A stretch of DNA of 5,736 bases from contig CANJOX010000225.1 of assembly GCA_947475795.1 (NCBI GenBank), positions 1-5,736 on the forward strand. The letters are read 5' to 3'. The position numbers were made by a program, and so were the translations under genes. Positions 1 to 5,242 of the stretch are shown here, in pieces. The notes under the pieces were generated by a model. The model saw only the letters and a list, made by a program, of their open reading frames with translations. It had not been told where the DNA came from and did no database searches. Position 1 is the stretch's first letter. Every line of letters begins with the position of its first letter. The stretch is from Gemmatimonadota bacterium (GTDB taxonomy: Bacteria > Gemmatimonadota > Gemmatimonadetes > Gemmatimonadales > Gemmatimonadaceae).

Positions 1-1424
1 AGCGGCGACCCCACCGGCAGCAGCACGGTCGCGATGCCGAGCGAGTCGAGGGCACCCCGCCAGCCGCCCTGCACCGTGAGCAGCTGCCCCAGCACCGCCA
101 CCTCGGCCCCGCTGAACGCCAGCGGATCGAACAGCGCGCGCCGACCCGGCCAGGCGTAGGGGAGGTAGCCGCTCCAGCTCCACGTGGTGAGCAACGGGCC
201 GAGGACGGGGTCGGCCGAGCCAGAGTGCCGGAGCTGCCGGACGGCCGTCACGGGGAAGCGCGCGGGGTCGACCGCGACGTGGCGCACGGGACCGATCGCC
301 ACCACAAACAGGAGCGCGAGGGCGCTGCCCACCAGCGGGACACGAGTGGTGAGGACCGCGACGACGGGCTCGCCGACAGCGGGCTCGCCGACAGCGGGCT
401 CGCCGAGAGCGGGCTCGCCGAGAGCGGACACCGCGGCACGAGCCTGACGCCACGCCTCCAGGTGCACCACGAGTAGTGGCCAGCCGGTGACGGCCCAGAG
501 CGAGATGTTGCGCCCCGAACGCAGCGCGGCCGCCGCCGAGGCGAGGATGACCAGCCGATGCGACCACGGCAGTGATGCCCGCCGCAGCACGAGCACCGAT
601 GCCCCAAGCACCACGAGAAAGAGGAGATCGGACGGCTCGCGCAGCGCGGGTGGCTGGTACTCATCGATGAGGCCGCGTACGGCGGGATCGGCGAGCGTGT
701 GCAGCACCGCCGCGTGCAACCGGATGCCGAACGGGGTACACAGCGTGGCCGATGCAGTGGCGGCCAGCAGCCCCAGCGCTGCCGCCGCGCGCGAACGGCC
801 AGGCGGCGGTGCACGCCGCGACGATGTGCCACGCCACGCATCGAGGCGTTCCCCTGCGACATACGCACCGAGCACGATCGCGCCATAGCTCCATCCGCCG
901 TGCAGATTCGCCCAGAGCACAAAGAGCGGCGGGATGACCCACCGCGCGCGGGTGTCGCGGCACTCGAGCAGCACGAGCAACGATGCGCTGGCCGCGATCG
1001 TGACCGCATGCGGGCGGGCCAGCCAATGCGACGCCGCGAACGCCACACCGAACGCAGTGGCGATCACGAGCGTGCGTGGCGGCATGCCACACCGACGCCA
1101 GTAGTCTGCGATCACCGCCTGCGTGCCGCCCGCCAGCATCGCCGCGCACAGCGCGATGAGCGACAGTCCGCCGGTGGCATGCACCGAGGCCAGCAGCCAT
1201 GCGCTGCCCCACGCCGGTGTGACGTCCGTCGGGATCCCCGACAGACGCAGCACCCGCCCGCGTGCAATGTGCGCGAACAGATCGCCGTCGCTTTGCGTGA
1301 GCGCGACCGGTGACGTGGCGAACAGCGCCGTGACGGCGAACGCGACGGTACCGGCCACGACAACGGCGCGGCGTGCCTCGCGAGTGGGTGGCGCAGCAGA
1401 CACGGATGACATCGCCGACAACAT
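1..1424 (-). CDS. Polytopic membrane protein, GT-C glycosyltransferase-like (3' end outside window)
   Basis: An uninterrupted reading frame of 474 codons runs leftward from ATG 1424-1422 and leaves the window at position 1 with no stop, so the protein is C-terminally incomplete. It is strongly hydrophobic, with many alternating membrane segments; the first is at about residues 20-37. After it comes an acidic D46-x-D48-L-x-x-H52 motif facing a loop, then HWLARPH (133-139), WANLHGGW (171-178), GRNISLW near 303 and a WSGYL...LFDP stretch (about 417-434). This pattern resembles large bacterial membrane proteins with a GT-C-like architecture, usually annotated as hypothetical and possibly using polyprenyl-linked sugars. 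The family link is from memory, and the substrate is unknown. Residues 334-353 are four copies of A-[LV]-G-E-P. No Shine-Dalgarno is visible before ATG 1424, and ATG 1412 is an alternative start. It is transcribed divergently from the pilus cluster, so a functional link is not shown. Confidence 0.8.
   Translation of the reverse strand, partial: MLSAMSSVSAAPPTREARRAVVVAGTVAFAVTALFATSPVALTQSDGDLFAHIARGRVLRLSGIPTDVTPAWGSAWLLASVHATGGLSLIALCAAMLAGGTQAVIADYWRRCGMPPRTLVIATAFGVAFAASHWLARPHAVTIAASASLLVLLECRDTRARWVIPPLFVLWANLHGGWSYGAIVLGAYVAGERLDAWRGTSSRRAPPPGRSRAAAALGLLAATASATLCTPFGIRLHAAVLHTLADPAVRGLIDEYQPPALREPSDLLFLVVLGASVLVLRRASLPWSHRLVILASAAAALRSGRNISLWAVTGWPLLVVHLEAWRQARAAVSALGEPALGEPAVGEPAVGEPVVAVLTTRVPLVGSALALLFVVAIGPVRHVAVDPARFPVTAVRQLRHSGSADPVLGPLLTTWSWSGYLPYAWPGRRALFDPLAFSGAEVAVLGQLLTVQGGWRGALDSLGIATVLLPVGSP
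366..425 (-). repeat. Four tandem 15-bp units coding for (A-L/V-G-E-P)x4
   Basis: Four direct 15-bp units (366-380, 381-395, 396-410, 411-425) read gggctcgccgaSagc on the plus strand. The first two have C at the variable position and the last two have G. In the minus-strand membrane protein they encode residues 334-353, in a loop between two hydrophobic segments. The unit length is a multiple of three, so copy number can change without breaking the frame. The pairwise pattern suggests two rounds of duplication with one substitution between them. Confidence 0.9.
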
Positions 1425-1490
1425 GCAGCGAAATCGCGCGCAAGCTGTCGGGCACTTCGCCGACGAAGACGTGTGGGAAATCACCGACTG

Positions 1491-1538
1491 TTGACGGCCC
1501 ACGGCCGCCGTACAGTGGTCACAGGCGCACGATACGAT
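1491..1538 (+). promoter_or_regulatory. Tentative promoter region for the pilus operon in a divergent intergenic region
   Basis: The 167-bp gap 1425-1591 separates two divergent genes and must hold the start signals for both unless transcription comes from further away. On the plus strand TTGACG (1491-1496) is a good -35 match. The -10 candidates are imperfect: TACAGT (1511-1516) leaves only a 14-bp spacer, and TACGAT (1533-1538) is too far away. On the minus strand TTGAAT (1560-1555) and TCGTAT (1537-1532) are 17 bp apart, but the -10 matches poorly. No sigma-54 GG-N10-GC element was found. Promoter preferences of this organism are unknown, so treat this as a place to look. Confidence 0.2.
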
Positions 1539-1581
1539 CGGCGCCCGCACACGAATTCAACATCTCTCCACCATCCGCACC

Positions 1582-1585
1582 GAGG
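1582..1585 (+). promoter_or_regulatory. Ribosome binding site of flp1
   Basis: GAGG lies 6 bases before ATG 1592. It fixes the start of the first pilin. The open frame extends much further upstream, but an upstream start would add a long, non-pilin, low-complexity N-terminus to a normally very short protein. Confidence 0.7.
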
Positions 1586-1591
1586 TTCACA

Positions 1592-1765
1592 ATGTCCAAC
1601 ATCATGATGCTGCCGAAGCGCTTCCTCCAGGACGACGAAGGCGCCACGCTGCTCGAGTACGGCATGCTCACGCTGCTCATCACCGTGCTCTCGATCGTGG
1701 CCGTGAAGTCGATCGGCACGAAGGTCAGCGCCGGGTTCACCAAAGTGAACAACGATCTGCCGTGA
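1592..1765 (+). CDS. flp: Flp-type pilin, first copy
   Basis: This 57-residue protein is the likely main subunit of the Flp/Tad pilus (type IVb pilin, Flp/Fap family). It has a short charged leader (residues 1-17, with K9, R10, D14, D15 and E16) ending in Gly17. The Flp signature G|ATLLEY follows: cleavage after G17, Glu22 at mature +5 and Tyr23 at +6. Next comes one hydrophobic helix (about 24-38) and a short polar C-terminus ending in Pro. The mature chain would be 40 residues. The start ATG has a good Shine-Dalgarno. As the first gene of the cluster it is expected to be highly expressed. Its stop TGA (1763-1765) overlaps the GTG start of the second pilin gene, so the two are probably translationally coupled. 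Confidence 0.93.
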   Translation: MSNIMMLPKRFLQDDEGATLLEYGMLTLLITVLSIVAVKSIGTKVSAGFTKVNNDLP

Positions 1766-1947
1766 GACCGTCGGCATCGCCGTGGCGGCGTCGGCTTCAC
1801 CAGTTCGCGCAGGACTGCGCGGGCACGACGTTGCTGGAGTACTGCCTCCTGGCGGTGCTCATCACGGCGCTCGCCATCGTGGCGGTGTCCACACTCGGTG
1901 GCACCGTCAGTACCGGCTTCGCGCGTGCGGATGCCGGGATTCCCTGA
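1762..1947 (+). CDS. flp: Flp-type pilin, second copy
   Basis: This is a second Flp pilin of 61 residues starting at GTG 1762, which overlaps the stop of the first pilin by 4 bp (GTGA). No independent Shine-Dalgarno is evident, so coupling is likely. The leader is longer and more basic than in the first copy (R2, then R9-R11, H13). It ends at Gly21, followed by TTLLEY with Glu26 at mature +5 and Tyr27 at +6, then a hydrophobic helix. Cleavage after G21 gives a mature chain of 40 residues, the same as the first copy; the two align without gaps at 20 of 40 identical positions. It carries Cys28 at mature position 7, where the first copy has Gly. It may be a minor or alternative subunit; its exact role is inference. 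Confidence 0.9.
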   Translation: MRPSASPWRRRLHQFAQDCAGTTLLEYCLLAVLITALAIVAVSTLGGTVSTGFARADAGIP

Positions 1948-1957
1948 GGAGCACCTG

Positions 1958-2509
1958 ATGCCGACCGCGTTCGCAGGTTCGCCGTTGCTGCCGCCCTTGC
2001 TGCAGATCAATGCACTCAGCCTCGCGGCACTGTTGAGTGCGGCGTGCGTGACGGACCTCCGGACGCGTCGCATCCCGAATGGTCTCATTGTGGCCGGGCT
2101 GTTGACCGGCGTGTTGCTGGCCGTCGTGACCGACGGACTCTGGGCTGGCGCGCAGCGGGCGGTGGGGGGATTCGCCACGGGGATGCTGATCTGGATGCCC
2201 TTCTGGCTGCTGCGCATGATGGGCGGCGGCGACGTGAAACTGTTTGCCACCGGCGCCATCTGGTTGGGCCCAACCGGCGCGGTGGAAGCAGCGATGCTCG
2301 CCGGCCTGTCCGGTGGCGTGCTGTCACTGCTGTACCTGCTACGGCAGTACGGGGTACCGCACACACTGCAGCGCATCGCGATTGGCGTGCGGTATCCGGC
2401 CGTGTTGCGGGAAGCGGCACCGACGTCCTGGGACCGACGCATGCCCTATGCGCTGGCCATGGCCGCCGGACTCGCCGGCGCGGCGCGCTGGCCCGGCCTT
2501 CTGCTGTAA
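1958..2509 (+). CDS. cpaA: Tad prepilin peptidase (A24 family, CpaA/TadV)
   Basis: This 183-residue inner-membrane aspartic protease belongs to the short A24 form, which lacks the N-terminal methylase domain of PilD. It should cleave the leaders of the two Flp pilins and of TadE, encoded beside it. Both catalytic aspartates are present: Asp33 in TDLRTRRIPN (residues 32-41) and Asp92 in the GGGDVK motif (89-94). Hydrophobic segments lie at about 14-31, 43-58, 69-86, 95-113, 118-131 and near the C-terminus (167-183). ATG 1958 is preferred because GAGGAG (1946-1951), overlapping the flp2 stop, sits 6 bases upstream. An in-frame GTG at 1898 lies inside flp2 and is unlikely to be used. The stop TAA is 9 bases before the tadE start. 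The symbol tadV is equally suitable. Confidence 0.93.
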   Translation: MPTAFAGSPLLPPLLQINALSLAALLSAACVTDLRTRRIPNGLIVAGLLTGVLLAVVTDGLWAGAQRAVGGFATGMLIWMPFWLLRMMGGGDVKLFATGAIWLGPTGAVEAAMLAGLSGGVLSLLYLLRQYGVPHTLQRIAIGVRYPAVLREAAPTSWDRRMPYALAMAAGLAGAARWPGLLL

Positions 2510-2518
2510 GGAGCACCA

Positions 2519-2974
2519 ATGCGCATCACGGCCGTCACCACCTGCAGTCGCCGGTTCCGGCGCGATGAATCCGGGATCGCCCTGCTCGAGTTCGCGCTCT
2601 TCGTCTCGGTGCTGCTGATGCTGGTGTTTGGCATCATCGACTTCGGGCGCGCGCTGTTCACCGCCAACAATCTCGTGGCCGCCGCCCGCGAGGGCGCACG
2701 CTACGGCGCACGGGTCACGAATCCGGGGGCCGTGCTGGGTGCCATCCGCGACACGGCGGCGTCGAAGATGTCCCCCTTCGGCAACGCGCCGGTGAACGCG
2801 GCCACGCAGGTGTTCGTGGCGTGCGTCCCGAACTGTTCGACCGGTCAGCTCCAGTCCGTGCAGGTCCAGATCAACTACCCGTTCACGTGGCTCACGCCGC
2901 TCCCTCAGCTGATGGGACAGCCGATGCGAGACACGCTGCACGCCCGCGCGACGTTCCGCTGGGAAGGCTCGTGA
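2519..2974 (+). CDS. tadE: TadE-like minor pilin (pseudopilin)
   Basis: This 151-residue protein shows the TadE pattern. A basic leader (R2, R11, R12, R14, R15, then DES) ends at Gly19. It is followed by IALLEFALF with Glu24 at mature +5, a hydrophobic helix (about 20-40), then IIDFGR (39-44) and VAAAREGARYGA (53-64), the most conserved stretch of the TadE family. TadE proteins are processed by the Tad prepilin peptidase and help pilus assembly, probably as minor components. The periplasmic part is short and contains Cys102 and Cys106 (CVPNC), which could form a disulfide. AAGGAG (2508-2513) lies 5 bases before ATG 2519 and overlaps the peptidase stop. No TadF or TadG partner is visible in the window. 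Confidence 0.9.
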   Translation: MRITAVTTCSRRFRRDESGIALLEFALFVSVLLMLVFGIIDFGRALFTANNLVAAAREGARYGARVTNPGAVLGAIRDTAASKMSPFGNAPVNAATQVFVACVPNCSTGQLQSVQVQINYPFTWLTPLPQLMGQPMRDTLHARATFRWEGS

Positions 2975-3036
2975 ATCGCGGCGTCACGGCACTCCACTTT
3001 TCCTCGCTGCACCGAGTTCCGAACTCATGGCACTGA
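2971..3036 (+). other. Possible 21-codon mini-ORF linking tadE and cpaB
   Basis: GTG 2971 overlaps the tadE stop as GTGA. The frame encodes 21 residues and stops at TGA 3034-3036, seven bases after the cpaB ATG (3027-3029). GGGAAGG (2961-2967) lies just 3 bases upstream, which is close for a binding site. The peptide resembles no family I know. The ORF could carry ribosomes from tadE to cpaB, whose own Shine-Dalgarno is poor, or it could be chance. Confidence 0.2.
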
Positions 3037-3977
3037 ATCGCTATTCTCTCGTGCTCGCCGCCACGCTCGTCACGGCCGGCACCGCCACCTTCGGCGTGTA
3101 CCGGGTGATCGAGAATGCCCGTGCACAGAACCGGGTGCTGCTGCGCCACGTGGTCGTGGCGCGGAAAGACATTCCCGAAGGAGCGGCGTTGACGCACTCG
3201 GCGCTCGTGGTGAACGAGTGGCCCGTGGCCACGGTGCCACCCGGCGCGCTCTCCACACTGGATTCCGCCATCGGCCGCGTGACCCGCGTGCCGGTGTACG
3301 CGGGTGAGGTCATCGTCCCGGGGCGGCTGGCACCGCCAGGCACCGGCCCGGGACTGCAGGTCAAGATCACGCCGGGCAAGCGCGCCATGGCGGTCAAGAT
3401 CGACGACGTGGTGGGCGTGAGCGGTCTGATCCAGCCGGACTCGCGCGTCGATGTGCTGGTCACGTTGCGCGACCAGCAATCCGACGGCGAGCAAGTGGCC
3501 AAGCTGTTCATGTCGAACATGCGCGTGCTGTCGGTGGGCACCATCGACCGCTCGGGTCCCGACAATCGCCCCATCGTGGCCACGTCAGCGACACTCGAGG
3601 TCACGCCGGTGGAAGCCGAACGCCTCGCCGTCGCGATGCGCGACGGCACGATCCAGTTAGTGCTGCGCGGCTACGGCGATCCGGACTCGGTGAGCACCAA
3701 GGGCGCGCGGTCGGAAGACGTGCTCCAGCGGCCACCCAAGCCCAAGCCGGCACCCGTCGCGGCGCCGCCCGAGCCGGTGCGTCGCAAGGCACCGCCGCGC
3801 CCGGCGAAGGTGGAGGTGGCGCCTGCCCCGCCGGCGCCGGCGCCACCGCCGCCACCACCGGTCGTGATTCCGAAAAAACCAGACTCCCTCACGATCGAAG
3901 TGATCCGCGGTGACAAGGTCTCGCAGCAGAAGTTCGAGAAGCCCGACAGCACGATCAAGAAGCCGCCCGTGCGCTGA
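3027..3977 (+). CDS. cpaB: Flp pilus assembly protein CpaB/RcpC
   Basis: This 316-residue periplasmic protein is anchored by one N-terminal membrane helix (about residues 7-25). A SAF domain follows (about 40-104: HVVVARKDIPEGAALT...NEWP...VYAGEVIVPGRL), then the RcpC/CpaB domain (about 111-218, including RAMAVKIDDVVGVSGLIQPDSRVDVLVT and the ATLEVTPVEAERLAVA stretch). Residues 236-285 form a Pro/Ala-rich linker with Lys/Arg. The tail 286-316 contains IEVIRGDK, like the short C-terminal element I recall from other CpaB proteins. CpaB associates with the CpaC secretin in Tad systems and is thought to help assemble or stabilise it. Start ATG 3027 is the only sensible one, but its Shine-Dalgarno is weak (GAG about 10 bases upstream). 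The 52-bp gap after tadE holds only the mini-ORF. Confidence 0.92.
   Translation: MALNRYSLVLAATLVTAGTATFGVYRVIENARAQNRVLLRHVVVARKDIPEGAALTHSALVVNEWPVATVPPGALSTLDSAIGRVTRVPVYAGEVIVPGRLAPPGTGPGLQVKITPGKRAMAVKIDDVVGVSGLIQPDSRVDVLVTLRDQQSDGEQVAKLFMSNMRVLSVGTIDRSGPDNRPIVATSATLEVTPVEAERLAVAMRDGTIQLVLRGYGDPDSVSTKGARSEDVLQRPPKPKPAPVAAPPEPVRRKAPPRPAKVEVAPAPPAPAPPPPPPVVIPKKPDSLTIEVIRGDKVSQQKFEKPDSTIKKPPVR
3732..3881 (+). repeat. Proline-rich low-complexity linker in CpaB
   Basis: This segment encodes CpaB residues 236-285, dominated by Pro, Ala, Lys and Arg, with a run of six prolines at 273-278. It separates the RcpC/CpaB domain from the short C-terminal VIRG tail and probably acts as an extended spacer in the periplasm. 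The run of CCG/CCA/CCC codons explains the open antisense frame over it. Confidence 0.85.
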
Positions 3978-4015
3978 CCATCGTCCCTTCCGTCACGTTT
4001 CCCGTGCTTACCCAT

Positions 4016-4020
4016 AGAGG
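4016..4020 (+). promoter_or_regulatory. Ribosome binding site that sets the GTG start of cpaC
   Basis: AGAGG lies 7 bases before GTG 4028. This favours that codon over the in-frame GTG 4004, which precedes the site, and over ATG 4040, which would be 19 bases away. The choice also leaves a normal signal peptide. Confidence 0.65.
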
Positions 4021-4027
4021 TCTCTGC

Positions 4028-5242
4028 GTGCGTAACTCCATGACACTTCCGCGTTACCCATCCACGGCGGCGCATCTCGCGGCGCTGGCGCTGCTGACGT
4101 TTTCGCTGCCCGGCCTCGCGCCACGCGCGGCCGCCGCGCAATCGGCGCCGGCCACCGACAGCATCGTCCGCATCTCGCTCTCGATCGGCCGCTCGCTGCC
4201 GCTCTCCACGGTGGATCCGATCATCAAGGTGGCCGTGGCCAATCCCGAGGTGGCCACGGTCATCGTGGTGACGGAGCGCGATGTCCTGATCAGCGGCAAA
4301 GCGCTGGGCGAAACCGACGTGGTCCTCTGGGCCACCAACCGGCCGCGCGTGCACTATCGCGTGTCCGTGCGCGCCCCCTCGGACCGTCGCATGGTGCTGC
4401 TGTCGGTGCGGCTGGCCGAGGTGCGGCGCGACGTGCTGCGGCAAATCGGGGTGTCGGGGCTGCACACGAGCGACAAGGGCAATACCCGCGTCGGCACGGG
4501 GATCTTCAAGAACGACGACGCCCGCGATGCCGACGGCAAGGTAACGCTGCCGGCCGAGGGGAAGTTTCTCTCCGTGCTGTCGGATTTCGGCACGAAGCAG
4601 TTCCTGGCGTTTCTCGAGGCCGAAGAGCAGAACGGGCGGGCGCGTCTCCTGGCTGAGCCGAATCTGCTGGCCGCCGACCGCGACTCCGCGTCGTTCCTGG
4701 CCGGCGGCGAGTTGCCGATTCCCGTGGTACAGGCAGGGATCGGCGGCGGTGCCGGCGTGCAGGCGCCCGTCACCATTCAGTACCGCGAGTTCGGCGTGCG
4801 CCTGCGCTTCGCGCCCAACATTCTCAGCGACAGCGTGATCACGCTGTACGTGCGCCCCGAAGTATCCAGTCTCGACTACAGCAATGCGGTCACGCTGAGC
4901 GGCTTCCGCATTCCGGCGCTGCGCTCGCGGCGCGTGGAAAGTTCGGTGGATATCCGGCGCGACCAGTCGGTGATTCTCTCGGGGCTCTTCAACGAGGAGC
5001 GGGAGCGCGTTCGCTCCGGCATCCCGTTCCTGATGAACATCCCGATTCTCGGCTCGCTGTTCTCGAGTTCCCGGTGGCAAAGTTCCGAAACGGAGCTGCT
5101 GGTGATCGTGACGCCGAGCATCGTGGATCCTGCCAACGTGGGCGACGAACTCCGCCTGCCGCTGCTGCGCGACATGCGCACCCCGGCGCTGGACGTGCTC
5201 AAGAAGCGCCTCCCCGCCGATACGGTGAGGAAACCCCAGTGA
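4028..5242 (+). CDS. cpaC: Tad pilus secretin CpaC/RcpA
   Basis: This 404-residue outer-membrane secretin is the channel through which the Flp pilus leaves the cell. A signal peptide covers about residues 1-38 (R2/R9, hydrophobic core 17-31, likely signal peptidase I cleavage around AAAAQ). The pilus-formation N-terminal domain covers about 46-114 (SIGRSLPL, VANPEVATV, LISGKALGETDVVLW). Then comes VLLSVRLAEVRR (123-134) and the secretin core, about 180-366. Core landmarks are ARLLAEPNLLA (205-215), FLAGGELPIPV (223-233), YREFGVRLRFAPNI (252-265), SVILSGLF (314-321), IPFLMNIPILGSLF (332-345) and TELLVIVTPSIV (355-366). Only seven residues separate the N-terminal domain from VLLSVRLAEV, where many homologues have a BON domain; it appears absent, consistent with the short length. 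The symbol rcpA is equivalent. The stop overlaps the cpaE start by 4 bp. Confidence 0.95.
   Translation: MRNSMTLPRYPSTAAHLAALALLTFSLPGLAPRAAAAQSAPATDSIVRISLSIGRSLPLSTVDPIIKVAVANPEVATVIVVTERDVLISGKALGETDVVLWATNRPRVHYRVSVRAPSDRRMVLLSVRLAEVRRDVLRQIGVSGLHTSDKGNTRVGTGIFKNDDARDADGKVTLPAEGKFLSVLSDFGTKQFLAFLEAEEQNGRARLLAEPNLLAADRDSASFLAGGELPIPVVQAGIGGGAGVQAPVTIQYREFGVRLRFAPNILSDSVITLYVRPEVSSLDYSNAVTLSGFRIPALRSRRVESSVDIRRDQSVILSGLFNEERERVRSGIPFLMNIPILGSLFSSSRWQSSETELLVIVTPSIVDPANVGDELRLPLLRDMRTPALDVLKKRLPADTVRKPQ

Noticed and set aside
366..425. Repeat considered as a CRISPR-like array or regulatory iteron
   Set aside because: Units are contiguous with no spacers, only 15 bp, and lie inside a coding frame with matching peptide repeats.
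248..1455. Minus-strand open frames at 248-1048 and 661-1455
   Set aside because: They are in other frames of the same strand as the membrane protein. Their translations are Arg/Cys/His-rich and lack membrane periodicity, whereas the frame from 1424 has clear hydrophobic segments and motifs.
1455..1468. Small inverted repeat CTTCG-ccga-CGAAG in the divergent intergenic region
   Set aside because: A 5-bp stem is expected often by chance at this GC content; no T-run follows and no second copy is seen, so neither a terminator nor an operator can be supported.
184..1494. Plus-strand open frames opposite the membrane protein (for example 487-888, 699-1313, 1123-1494)
   Set aside because: Low-complexity Arg/Ala-rich translations without binding sites or domain patterns; shadows of the minus-strand gene.
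1373..1591. N-terminal extension of the first pilin to position 1373
   Set aside because: It would add 73 residues of unrelated composition, overlap the divergent gene and ignore the Shine-Dalgarno before ATG 1592.
1519..2442. Minus-strand open frame of 307 codons across the flp genes and peptidase
   Set aside because: It runs opposite two pilins and a peptidase with intact motifs, and its own translation shows no recognisable family.
3994..4006. Hairpin CACG-tttcc-CGTG between cpaB and cpaC as a terminator
   Set aside because: A 4-bp stem without a following T-run is too weak, and the genes on both sides belong to one pathway and look co-transcribed.
4004..4027. Upstream GTG 4004 as the secretin start
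   Set aside because: It precedes the AGAGG site that is well spaced for GTG 4028 and would add eight residues before an already complete signal peptide.
3671..5080. Long antisense open frame of 469 codons opposite cpaB and cpaC
   Set aside because: It mirrors two clearly recognisable genes on the plus strand, has a composition rich in Arg, His and Gly typical of high-GC shadow frames, and shows no domain pattern.
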